Assembly: GCA_964458705.1 (NCBI GenBank)
Contig: CAYWKD010000007.1
Span: 1-64,000 of the forward strand
Reading direction: 5' to 3'
DNA: 64,000 bases
Origin: JAAUTG01 sp964458705
GTDB taxonomy: Bacteria; Bacteroidota; Bacteroidia; Chitinophagales; Saprospiraceae
A program made the translations under genes and the position numbers. A model generated the notes under the pieces. It had not been told where the DNA came from. It ran no database searches and worked only from the letters and a program-made list of their open reading frames with translations. Each line of letters begins with the position of its first letter. Position 1 is the first letter of the stretch. This document shows positions 28,038-37,300 of this stretch, one piece after another.

Positions 28038-28949
28038 ATGACGATGAAACAGTATTTTCTATTCCTAATATTTAGCTTATGCTGCTGTAACCTACTTTCT
28101 GCACAAGAATTGAATTTCACAGTTACAGTTAATACGCCAAAATTGCAGACTGCTGATCCAAGGGTGTTCGAGTCTTTAGAGACTGCTGTTCAAGAATTTA
28201 TGAATAATACTAAATGGACAGAAGATGTATATGAGCAAGAAGAACGCATCGCTGGCAATATGATTATCAACATTAATGAGGAGCTTTCGCCTACTCGATT
28301 TACAGCTGAGATTTTGATTCAAACCACTCGTCCTATTTATGGCAGCAGTGCCGAAACACCTATGCTAAACTATCAAGACAAAAACGTTTGGTTCGATTAT
28401 GAGCAGTATCAACCACTGATTTACACTCAAAATAATTTTAATGATAATCTCTCTTCTATTTTGGCTTTTTATGCTTACATCGCACTAGGTATGGACTATG
28501 ATTCCTTTTCGCCCTACGGTGGAGAACCTTATTTTTTGAAGGTACAAGAAATCGTAACTACTGTTCCTCCGGCAGTTGCTGCTGTTGAACCTCAGGGTTG
28601 GCGGTCTATGGATGGCAACAGAAACCGCTATTGGTTGATTGAGAACTTTCTTTCTCCACGCGTTCGCCCATATCGCCAAGCAATGTATGACTATCATCGT
28701 CAAGGATTGGATTTAATGCACAGTGATGTAGTTGCTGCTCGCGCAGTGATGACAACTGCTTTGGATGAAGTGGGTAATGTTTCTAGGTCGTATCCAAACG
28801 CTATGATTTTGCAGATGTTCAGTGATGCAAAGAACAATGAAATCACTGACATATTCAGTGTAGCTTCTACAAGCGAAAAGAATAAGATCATTCAAGTAAT
28901 GACTCGTGTAGATGGTTCAAGATCAGCAAAATATCGCGCTATTCGATAG
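28038..28949 (+). CDS. DUF4835 / PorD-like T9SS-associated protein
   Basis: A 303-residue secreted protein with a signal peptide (MKQYFLFLIFSLCCCNLLSAQ). The mature part matches DUF4835: ELNFTVTVNTPKLQTADPRVFESLETA, then the central WFDYEQYQPL, LAFYAYIALGMDYDSFSPYGG and the C-terminal QMFSDAKNNEITDIFS. This family sits directly downstream of coaBC in many Bacteroidota and has been annotated as T9SS protein PorD; I am confident of the family and less so of the name. An upstream start at 28005 would overlap coaBC and add non-signal residues, so the ATG at 28038 (or 28044) is preferred. The gene is co-transcribed with coaBC (4-base gap). Confidence 0.85.
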   Translation: MTMKQYFLFLIFSLCCCNLLSAQELNFTVTVNTPKLQTADPRVFESLETAVQEFMNNTKWTEDVYEQEERIAGNMIININEELSPTRFTAEILIQTTRPIYGSSAETPMLNYQDKNVWFDYEQYQPLIYTQNNFNDNLSSILAFYAYIALGMDYDSFSPYGGEPYFLKVQEIVTTVPPAVAAVEPQGWRSMDGNRNRYWLIENFLSPRVRPYRQAMYDYHRQGLDLMHSDVVAARAVMTTALDEVGNVSRSYPNAMILQMFSDAKNNEITDIFSVASTSEKNKIIQVMTRVDGSRSAKYRAIR

Positions 28950-29200
28950 AGGGCATCACTAATAAACGGCTTATTCTAAATCCAATATTGCGATACCCTT
29001 AGCTTTTTCTAGGATGGAGTAGCATATCTTTAACCAAGTCAAAGTGTATAGTTTTTGAGTGTATAACTCCACAGCTTCGTCCTAGTCTTCTACTACAATG
29101 GTTGCTAATATTCGCTTCACAGCTACTAATTTATTATTAAACGGAACTGATGCTTTGTTTTGTCTGTTGACTTGCTCATGAACATCAATTTAACTGCTAC

Positions 29201-30481
29201 ATGATGGAAAATATAATCCGACAATTCCAAGCATACTTCCAGAGTAACCAATTTTTTGAAAACGACTTTGCAGTAGCGGGCGTCATTTCTGCTATTGTGT
29301 ATGCTTCTCTGAACTACATCAAATTCTTTTTCCAATTTATATGGTATCGCACCAAACGTTTGCTAGTGTATGATGTAACAATTGAGCAGAGTGATGAACT
29401 TTATACCTTGATCTCTAGGCTCATCAGTGATCGCTATCCCGGTAAATTGAGAAAGGTAGAGGCTTTTATTTCTGAACGTCATGGGGATAAATGGAGTGCT
29501 AATGAATACAATCAGGAAGATAATATTAAACTAAGGCATTATTCAGATTTTATTATTATTCGTCGAGGTTTGACGTTCATTAAGATTAGTAAAGAACGAG
29601 AGAAACTAGAAAATGCGGAAAGTTTTTTAACGGCTTTTATGGGGCGCATTGCACTTTCGGGCTTTTTTGCTAAACGGCAAATAAATAAACTATTGGATGA
29701 ATCACTGAGCTACATGGTGCGAGAATCTGATCAGAAATTGAAGCGCTTTTCTTATGATAATAGCTATTGGGAACATGATTTTATTTACACGAACAAACAG
29801 GTAGCGACCATTTTTTTTCCTGAAAAAGAAACTATCCTAAAGCGGATTGACCAGTTTTCTAAGTCTAAAGAATTGTATCTGAGCAGAGGTATCGAGTGGT
29901 ATTTTGGTCTGTTGCTACATGGCAAGCCGGGCAGTGGTAAAACGAGCTTTGGTAAAGCACTAGCGCGCTACACTAACCGAGATTTGTACACGCTCAGTCT
30001 AGGAGGTATGATTGATGATGATTTTAAGCGCGCTTTCAGTTCAATGGGTTCAAATGCTTTGTTATTGCTAGATGATGTAGATATTTGCATCAATGGACGA
30101 GATGATAAAGACTCAAAAGGTGTAAAACTAAATACCCTTTTATCCTGTCTGGATGGTACGAATAGTCGAAGTGATCTTATTGTAGTAATGACAACCAATC
30201 GAATTGAAGTGCTAGACAATGCACTCACCAGGAAGGGGCGAGTAGATATGATACAAGAAGTCTCTTATCCTGATCGGACTTCCATTATCAAGTTTGTACA
30301 GAATTTCTATGGAATAGAAGTAGATATAGCTATCGCTCTTAGTCACTTTGATTTTAGTATGGTAGATATCCAGGATATTTGCCTCCGATATACAAACTGG
30401 GAGGAAGCCGTGAAGGCTATCAATCAATTGAAAATGAATAAGATGAATGGTATGGCACTAACAAACGGTGAATTAAAATAA
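29201..30481 (+). CDS. BCS1-like AAA ATPase, membrane-anchored
   Basis: A 426-residue protein. Residues about 22-45 (VAGVISAIVYASLNYIKFFF) form one membrane helix, followed by a strand-rich region of roughly 160 residues as in the BCS1 N-terminal domain. An AAA module spans about 225-400: Walker A GKPGSGKT, Walker B ALLLLDDVD, sensor VVMTTNRIE and the arginine-finger region RKGRVDM. In mitochondria BCS1 translocates the folded Rieske protein; the bacterial relatives are unstudied or poorly studied. No cytochrome bc1 gene is adjacent, and the next gene (xth) starts 13 bases later, on the same strand. Confidence 0.8.
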   Translation: MMENIIRQFQAYFQSNQFFENDFAVAGVISAIVYASLNYIKFFFQFIWYRTKRLLVYDVTIEQSDELYTLISRLISDRYPGKLRKVEAFISERHGDKWSANEYNQEDNIKLRHYSDFIIIRRGLTFIKISKEREKLENAESFLTAFMGRIALSGFFAKRQINKLLDESLSYMVRESDQKLKRFSYDNSYWEHDFIYTNKQVATIFFPEKETILKRIDQFSKSKELYLSRGIEWYFGLLLHGKPGSGKTSFGKALARYTNRDLYTLSLGGMIDDDFKRAFSSMGSNALLLLDDVDICINGRDDKDSKGVKLNTLLSCLDGTNSRSDLIVVMTTNRIEVLDNALTRKGRVDMIQEVSYPDRTSIIKFVQNFYGIEVDIAIALSHFDFSMVDIQDICLRYTNWEEAVKAINQLKMNKMNGMALTNGELK

Positions 30482-30494
30482 CATAACTTAACAG

Positions 30495-31259
30495 ATGAAG
30501 ATTATTTCTTACAACGTGAATGGAATTAGAGCAGCAGAGAAAAAAGGATTGATAGATTGGATAGCACAGCACGATTTCGATATTGTTTGTATTCAAGAAA
30601 CTAAAGCCAGATTAGAACAAGTCGATTTGGAGGCATGGCAAGCATTAGGCTATCAGTCTGCTTGGCATTCTGCCGAGAAAAAAGGATATAGTGGAGTAGC
30701 TACTTTTTTTAGACTAGAGCCAAAGCATATTGAATTAGGTATGGGCATCAGTAAGTATGATTTAGAGGGGCGAGTGTTGAAAACAGATTTTGACGGCTGG
30801 ACATTGCTAAACTGCTATTTTCCTTCTGGCACAACGGGCAGCGCACGGCAAGAAGTAAAAATGAATTTTTTGGCTGATTTTTTCGACTGGGTAAAAGAAC
30901 TAAAAAAGGAGCATCCCAATTTGATTGTGGTAGGCGACTACAATATAGCGCATCAAGAAATTGATATTCATAATCCAAAATCAAATAAAAACAGTTCTGG
31001 TTTTTTACCAGAGGAAAGGTCGTGGATGAGCAAATGGCTGGAAAGTGGCTTCACAGACGCTTTCCGAGCAATTTATCCAGAAAAAGTAGAATATAGTTGG
31101 TGGAGCTACCGAGCGCAAGCACGCTCAAAAAACAAAGGCTGGCGGATTGACTATCAGTCGGTTTCTAATCTAATCGCTCCTAAAATTAAGGATGCTTATC
31201 ACTTCAAGGATGCCGTACATTCGGATCATTGCCCTGTTTTCTTGGACATTGATTTATAG
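30495..31259 (+). CDS. xth: Exodeoxyribonuclease III (AP endonuclease)
   Basis: A 254-residue Mg-dependent AP endonuclease / 3'-exonuclease of base-excision repair. Conserved elements appear in order: ISYNVNGIRAAEKKG (Asn), FDIVCIQETKA (metal-binding Glu), YSGVATF, VVGDYNIAH (catalytic Asp and Asn), the YSWWSYR region and the C-terminal VHSDHCPVFLDIDL (Ser-Asp-His). The length is normal. Its last 6 bases overlap the convergent GH25 gene. It is 13 bases downstream of the AAA ATPase gene. Confidence 0.95.
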   Translation: MKIISYNVNGIRAAEKKGLIDWIAQHDFDIVCIQETKARLEQVDLEAWQALGYQSAWHSAEKKGYSGVATFFRLEPKHIELGMGISKYDLEGRVLKTDFDGWTLLNCYFPSGTTGSARQEVKMNFLADFFDWVKELKKEHPNLIVVGDYNIAHQEIDIHNPKSNKNSSGFLPEERSWMSKWLESGFTDAFRAIYPEKVEYSWWSYRAQARSKNKGWRIDYQSVSNLIAPKIKDAYHFKDAVHSDHCPVFLDIDL

Positions 31260-31958
31260 CACTGTAAGAGAAGTAAATGGTTTGTAGCAGAACAACTCCA
31301 AGTCATCGACAGTGCCTTGGAATACATTAAAATCAACATCGTGTAAGATGCCTGCCAATTCTCCACTATCTGCATATTGCCAAAAACTCCAGTAATGACT
31401 GTTGGCGAGTTTAGGAGCTCTGTTGTTGTATTTGGCAATCCAGATTGGATAATCGTCGAAATGTCCAGCTAGATATTTGTTGTAAAATTTGAAATAGGTA
31501 TATATCACTGGCTTAATTCCATAATGAACTTCTACTGCCTTTAGCCAAAGCTTGATTCGATGTATCAAATCAGGGATAGCTACATTATCCAACACTTCTA
31601 CATCTAAAACAGGTGGCAGATCACCCATTTCTAGTTCTACCTGACTAATGAAATTATCTATTTGTAGCAACGTTGAGCGAGAAGGTCTAAAAAAGTGGTA
31701 AGCACCACGTTTTATATCTACGTTCTTACTAGCTTTCCAATTGATGCAATACATTGAATCCACAAAATGCTCACCTTCAGTCGCCTTGATATAAGCAAAA
31801 TGAATGTTTTGTTGACTGACCAATTGCCAATTAATGTGCGACTGATGGTGCGATACATCAATGCCATGCACCTCGTAAGCTTGCAAGCGTTCGGTACTCT
31901 TATCACAAGATAAAGAGCATATAGTTAACAAGAATAGCGTGATAATTTTGTGTTGCAT
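31254..31958 (-). CDS. GH25 family muramidase (lysozyme) lipoprotein
   Basis: A 234-residue peptidoglycan hydrolase. It begins with a signal and lipobox-like CSLSC, so the enzyme is probably attached to a membrane. The GH25 core follows: VHGIDVSHHQ (catalytic Asp-containing strand), FAYIKATEGEHFVD, GAYHFFRP, PPVLDVEV (catalytic Asp/Glu pair) and VIYTYFKFY, then WIAKYNNRAP and YWSFWQYADSG at the end. The length and all conserved strands fit; substrate is the glycan strand of peptidoglycan. Convergent with xth. Confidence 0.9.
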   Translation of the reverse strand: MQHKIITLFLLTICSLSCDKSTERLQAYEVHGIDVSHHQSHINWQLVSQQNIHFAYIKATEGEHFVDSMYCINWKASKNVDIKRGAYHFFRPSRSTLLQIDNFISQVELEMGDLPPVLDVEVLDNVAIPDLIHRIKLWLKAVEVHYGIKPVIYTYFKFYNKYLAGHFDDYPIWIAKYNNRAPKLANSHYWSFWQYADSGELAGILHDVDFNVFQGTVDDLELFCYKPFTSLTVL

Positions 31959-32444
31959 CTACTAATGTAAGGTATATTTATCATTTGACAACGGTATGTC
32001 TAACGTTGATTTTGTAAAAAGGATAACATATTGCATAGCATTTTGGAAAAAATATATTTTTGAGATGTTTATGTTACTAATATGCTGTTTGGCAAAAGTT
32101 GAATGACTGCGCAAGTTGTAAGCTATTCAAGTATTGTGATAATAAAAATGAGATATTTGACAGAAAATCAGTGATTGCTATAAAAAGTTCACACGAGCAA
32201 AAATACTTAGATAAAGTGACTTCGGGGTAGCTGCTACATTAACAGGATTCACTAGCAGCAGTGGTATGTAGTAGAAATATTCGTGATTTTATGCTTCATT
32301 TATTTTCCATTTCCAAAAATAATTATTTTCTTCACGCTTAGATATAATTTTGTTCCAAAGCCATTTTGTAGAACTCATACCCACAACGATTTTATAGTTC
32401 CCAGTTTGTACTTGTAATTTCTTAATTTACTATGAGTTACTGCG
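31959..32444. other. Intergenic region of 486 bases
   Basis: AT-rich DNA between the GH25 gene (minus) and the Fn3-like gene (plus). A weak 7-bp inverted repeat (GCTGCTA 32230-32236 / TAGCAGC 32253-32259) and a -7-like TAATTTTG (32345-32352) are present. No coding frame or convincing RNA structure is seen. Confidence 0.5.
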
Positions 32445-33119
32445 ATGAGAAAAATTTATCTAATCCATGTTTTTGTTTTAAGTACCTTGTTTACAATCAA
32501 AACATCGGCACAGGAAGTAATGGCTTTCGCTACGAGTAATCAAGGGAATGCTTGGCTAGAAACCAGTGAAAATACTGCATCCGATTTAGTTCGTTTGAGT
32601 GCAACTGTGATAGAAGATGCAATAGAATTATTCTGGGAAACTCCTAATGAGCAATCCATTAGTGATTACGAACTTCAACGTTCTGTCAATGGAGCTACTT
32701 TTGTGCCAATTGCAAGATTCAGGCCCATTGGCGAGGAAAGTATGGGAGGGGCGTACTTGCACTTGGATGAGAGTCATTTTGTAGATGAAACTGTTTATTA
32801 TCGTGTTAAATCTTTAAGCGGTGATGGTCGTTATGAATACTCCACTGTTCAAATTGTTGACCTACAATTGACTAGAACATACATCCAACTTGCTTCGGGG
32901 ACAAATATGCAGCCCAACTTTATTTCAGTTAATAATGAAACACTAGACCGTAGTAAATCATTCAAGTTGCTGAACAGCGAAAATCAAATGGTCAAATCTT
33001 TTAAAGCCGAGTTGCATCAGATAAGTGTGAACTGTGCCTCCCTTCGTAGTGGTATCTATTTTCTTTCTATTCCCTTGAAGGATGGTACTTACCAGGTTGA
33101 GCGATTTGTAAAGCAGTAA
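32445..33119 (+). CDS. Secreted Fn3-like protein with a degenerate T9SS-type tail
   Basis: A 224-residue exported protein (signal to SAQ near residue 23). Residues about 47-145 are a fibronectin-III-like module of the T9SS-associated kind: VRLSATVIEDAIELFWETPNEQSISDYELQRS, followed by YYRVKSLSGDG. The last 70 residues (FKLLNSENQMVKSFKAEL, then LRSGIYFLSIPLKDGTYQVERF) resemble a type A sorting domain but the 'PNP' box is missing. It lies upstream of the regulator and the adhesin cluster. Likely a surface or periplasmic protein; no enzyme activity. Confidence 0.65.
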   Translation: MRKIYLIHVFVLSTLFTIKTSAQEVMAFATSNQGNAWLETSENTASDLVRLSATVIEDAIELFWETPNEQSISDYELQRSVNGATFVPIARFRPIGEESMGGAYLHLDESHFVDETVYYRVKSLSGDGRYEYSTVQIVDLQLTRTYIQLASGTNMQPNFISVNNETLDRSKSFKLLNSENQMVKSFKAELHQISVNCASLRSGIYFLSIPLKDGTYQVERFVKQ

Positions 33120-33259
33120 TGCTAGTTACCACACACTAGAGGGGTAAAATGATGAAAATATCACATAATTTTTTTATTTATATGATATAGTTGTGTACTT
33201 TGTGGTTAAATAAGCATCGGTTATTTATACCAGCGCTTACTAAACCACTGCTGTACTAC

Positions 33260-33925
33260 ATGAAAATCTGCCGAACTGTCATCGCTGATGACCATCCCGT
33301 TTATAGGTTGGGCTTAGCTAAATTCTTGTCTAAGTTCCCTCCAGTAGAAGTATTGAAAGAAGTTGAGAATGGCCTACAACTTCTTCATTTTATAGATCAA
33401 TACGAATTTGAATTACTCATACTTGATTTGGATATGCCTGAACAAACAGGTATTGAGTTTTTAAGGCATATTAAAAATCGAACGTACTCGTTCAAAATTT
33501 TAGTCATTACCAAACATTCTGAATCTAGCATCGTAAAAGAAGTATTGAGCAGTGGTGTAGATGGTTATTTGTTGAAAGGAGCGGATTTAACAGAATTAAC
33601 GTGTGCTGTACAAGCTCTACTCAACGATCAAACATTTTTTTCTGATCAAATTAAAATAGCTGTCTCATCTAATAATACCGCATTGCAAGATTTCTTTAAG
33701 CACTATGAATTAACTAAGAGAGAAAAACAAATTATTGTGCTAGTGGCAGAAACTTACACGGATGTAGAAATTGGAGAACAGCTAGGTATCAGCGATCAGA
33801 CGGTGAATGTGCATCGAAAAAATATGATGCAAAAAATTGGAGTTTCCACTACAAGAGACTTAGTTAGGCTCATTCATAAGAATAGGTTTAATAATAAGCG
33901 AACGACTCGACCATTGATGAGCTAA
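33260..33925 (+). CDS. NarL/FixJ-type response regulator
   Basis: A 221-residue two-domain regulator. The receiver domain has the acidic pair Asp10/Asp11 (VIADDHP), the phospho-acceptor Asp56 (LILDLDMP) and the conserved Lys in VITKHSES. The C-terminal LuxR-type helix-turn-helix runs LTKREKQIIVLVAETYTDVEIGEQLGISDQTVNVHRKNMMQKIG. The frame extends upstream to a TTG at 33191, but the ATG at 33260 places the receiver exactly at the N terminus. No histidine kinase is encoded in the window, so it is an orphan. It directly precedes the cohesin/dockerin cluster; a regulatory link is an inference from position only. Confidence 0.9.
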   Translation: MKICRTVIADDHPVYRLGLAKFLSKFPPVEVLKEVENGLQLLHFIDQYEFELLILDLDMPEQTGIEFLRHIKNRTYSFKILVITKHSESSIVKEVLSSGVDGYLLKGADLTELTCAVQALLNDQTFFSDQIKIAVSSNNTALQDFFKHYELTKREKQIIVLVAETYTDVEIGEQLGISDQTVNVHRKNMMQKIGVSTTRDLVRLIHKNRFNNKRTTRPLMS

Positions 33926-33986
33926 TAACGTATGTTAAAAAATTAAAATACCTTATTAAAGGTATGCGAATAGTATTCTAATAAGC

Positions 33987-33994
33987 TATATTTG
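33987..33994 (+). promoter_or_regulatory. -7 element TATATTTG
   Basis: An exact TAnnTTTG match 38 bases before the ATG of the 48-residue frame. No TTTG box is seen at the -33 distance. Confidence 0.35.
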
Positions 33995-34032
33995 TATTGC
34001 AATAATTAGTAAAGTCTGTTAAAAAACATCCC

Positions 34033-34179
34033 ATGACACGATTAAAGTACGCATTAACCCAAGTGCTTCAAAGCGCGGGTTTATCAAGACACCTTATCTT
34101 GTATTATACATCAAACCATTATTCTCCACCTCTAAAGATAGTTCATAAGTATCTTTCTCTGGTTAAACAGATGACTTGA
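34033..34179 (+). CDS. Possible small protein of 48 residues
   Basis: An ATG-to-TGA frame encoding a basic peptide starting MTRLKYALTQVLQSAGLSRH and ending YLSLVKQMT. It is preceded by a -7-like promoter element. The first half could form an amphipathic helix. No ribosome-binding site or homologue is recognised, and the frame may be chance. Confidence 0.25.
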   Translation: MTRLKYALTQVLQSAGLSRHLILYYTSNHYSPPLKIVHKYLSLVKQMT

Positions 34180-34358
34180 TATTCCCTTTTGTTGTGCATT
34201 TTGCAAAAGACAACAGCCTCTAATTTGCTATTGCTTCAGCGGCTAAGTCTTTGCTTAATGAATAAAATCTGAGAGTCATTCACAAATGTTTTGCTACACC
34301 TAATATCCTAGTAGTTACTAGTCCATGCAAAAACAGCTAGGAAAAAAGAATTATACCT

Positions 34359-37300
34359 ATGAACTATAAAATTACATTACTCTGCTTGCTAGTGCCGTTG
34401 GGCGTATTTAGTCAAACCATAACTTATTTTCCAACTAATGAGCAAAATGTAGCCGTAGTACAATGCGAAGGTTTTATTACAGACGATAAAGGGCAGGATA
34501 TTCCTTACACGGATGAGGACAATGCCAAAAATAATATCGTTACAATCTGCCCTGAGCAGCCCAGTCAGCATTTGATTAAAATAGAGTTCAATCGCTTTGA
34601 TGTTGCACCCGGAGATCAATTAAGGGCTTATGATGGACAGGATATTACCGCACCACTTTTTACGACTAACTCAACAACGGGTTTAGGAATGGGTGTGTCT
34701 GTATCTGATGCGCCGGGAGGAAGTATGGTAACAGCGTCCTGCAATAATACAAGTGGTTGCGTTACGCTAGCTTTTTACACCAATGGAGACCGTGTGAAAG
34801 GTGCGGGGTTTGTTGGCATAGTTACTTGTGAGCCTAGAGTTAATACCACTTTAGACTGTAGCCGCATCGAAAGTTTTAACAGTGGAACAGGCAAATTTTA
34901 CACAACTGCCCAATGCGCTACGGGTAGAAAAAAAGTAGCCATCCCTATTCCTACTTACATTAATTGTAATGCAACAGGTAAACTTAACGTAACTAGTAGT
35001 TGTACAACAACCTTACCTAATTCGGTAAGCGGTACAGGTACTGGGTTTATTGAAGCAGAATTTCCTATTGGGCAGCACACCGTTACTTTTCAAGCAGAGG
35101 AATATCCAGATTTAATCTGTGAAGCAGTAATACAAGTGCTTGCTCCAAACATGGTTTGCAATGATGATGTGAATGTTTCTTTATCTAATGAATGTATTGT
35201 AGCAATCACTCCTAATTTATTGTTAGAAAATGAATGCGAACCAGCTACTGTTACCCGACCTGCTGATGGAGCGACTGTGCCGCTGTTTACCTATAACATT
35301 CAGCTAATTGAAAATGACTTTGCTGATATTATTGGCTACACTATTGAAGGTTATCCAATTGTTGACTTTAGTGCCGCAGCATGTGGCACTCGACTGGATA
35401 TAAGAATTATCAAAAGTTATTTGAGTGATACTGATTGCGATGGAGAACTATTTAACGGTATTGATCCTGATGATTTTCCTACGGTAAACTTATGCTGGGG
35501 AAGTATCACAATTGAAGATAAAATACCGCCGACCATAGTAAGCGGACCTAAACCATCCGCTATTCCTTGCTACGAAAAATCCTACAATGAAGAACAACTT
35601 CTAGCACAGCTGAATGAACTTGATCCTGATTTAGTAGGAAATGGAGGTACAATAGAACTGAAATTAACAGACGCAAACATCTTTGTAGCTGGAGGGGATT
35701 ATTTGGAAGTAATCGAAAACTGTTATTACGACATTGATGCTACTCAATGGGAATACATCACAGGAGATTGTGCAGATAGTGAAACGATTACAGATTGGAA
35801 TGGGCTAAATTATGAGGCTTCTATATTCGGTTACTATCGTCGAATTTTTATAGTAAAGGATCGCTGCCAAAATGAAGCTAGCTTTGAGCAACGTATCTAT
35901 ATCTATCAACCCGATATAATTGCGCCTGCTGCTGAAATCGAAGTGCCTTGTGGAACGGATGTTGACCCAAAAGCTATATATGAGGCTTGGATAGAATGGA
36001 TAAAAGCAGGTCGCCCTAATGACCAAAGGAAAAACTACGCTAGTTACTTACCTAATTTTGATCCAACACCGATTGATTTTCCAAACTACAACATCACCAA
36101 TCAGTCAGGCGATGAAGTACCACTCAACATCGCTAGCTCTGTTTGTGGATATGCAGTAGATTGGACAGATTCTGACACAGTTTACACTTGTGGGGGCAGC
36201 TACAAAATTTTCAGAACTTGGACTTTGTACGATTGGTGCGATGGTCAACTGAAATATACTAGTCTGCCTCCTCAAGTTATTAAAGTTGGCGACCAAGTAG
36301 CTCCTGAATTTTTGACTGATTTATCTTACCAAATTTCAGGTGGAAGCAACTTGAGTTGTACTGTTAATGTGAGATTTCAACAGCCACAAGTGCAAGACGA
36401 TTGCAGTGGAGAGGTAGCGATCAGAGTTCAGATGAATGGAGAGGAAAAAACATTTGAAGGTACAATACTTATCTTTGAGGGCATTCCAATTGACGAAGCA
36501 TTAAATATTGTACTTACTGCTCAGGATGCGTGTGGCAATAAAACCACTCAAACCATAGAAGAAACATTTCCTGATGTGGTGCCACCAGTTGCAATATGTA
36601 ACTCCAACCAAGCCATCTCTCTGGGACAAAATTGTAATGTAACTGTTCCTGCTCAGTCATTTGACGATGGCAGTTTAGACAATTGTGGCACACTAACTTA
36701 TTTAGCGGCCAAACTAAATGAAGATGGCAGCCTGCCAGCCGATAGTTTATACACTTCAATGATTACTTTTCTAAGTTCGGATTTGAATGCCAATTGTAAT
36801 GCAAATGTTAGTATTGCGTTTAAAGTTATAGATGGTAGCGGCAATGAAAATGTTTGTGTGAGCCAAGTGCAACTACAAGATAAACTAGCTCCAACAGCAA
36901 ATCATCTTACAGAAACGCTTACTTGCGCTGATGCTGCAATTAGTAGTTTAGCTGCTATTAGTAACAATATCAATATTGTGGAACAGCTAGATCAACTAGC
37001 TGACTGGATACAAAACCATCCTGAAGTTGGACAATTCAATGCTCAAGATAATTGTACAGCAGCTACGGACTTGATTTTGCATATCACAACAGCAGATTTC
37101 ACACAGTTAGACCGCACTTGTAGATCAGGCACACTCACTTATCGCTATCGCTTGATAGATCAATGTGGCAATGGCTCACTCATTTATCGAGGCATTCTAA
37201 ATATTAAGCCGGTTAGTGATTGGAGTATGACTTTTCCAGTGGATAGAATACTTTTCTGTGATAGTGAAGATGCTCTGCCATTTACGCCGATTACGATAAG

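Larger units (their letters stand above)
33926..34358. other. Intergenic region of 433 bases with small frame
   Basis: Lies between the regulator and the 1771-residue protein. It contains a TAnnTTTG match (33987-33994) followed by an open frame of 48 codons (34033-34179). The rest shows no clear promoter or terminator. This region should hold the promoter of the large gene. Confidence 0.5.
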
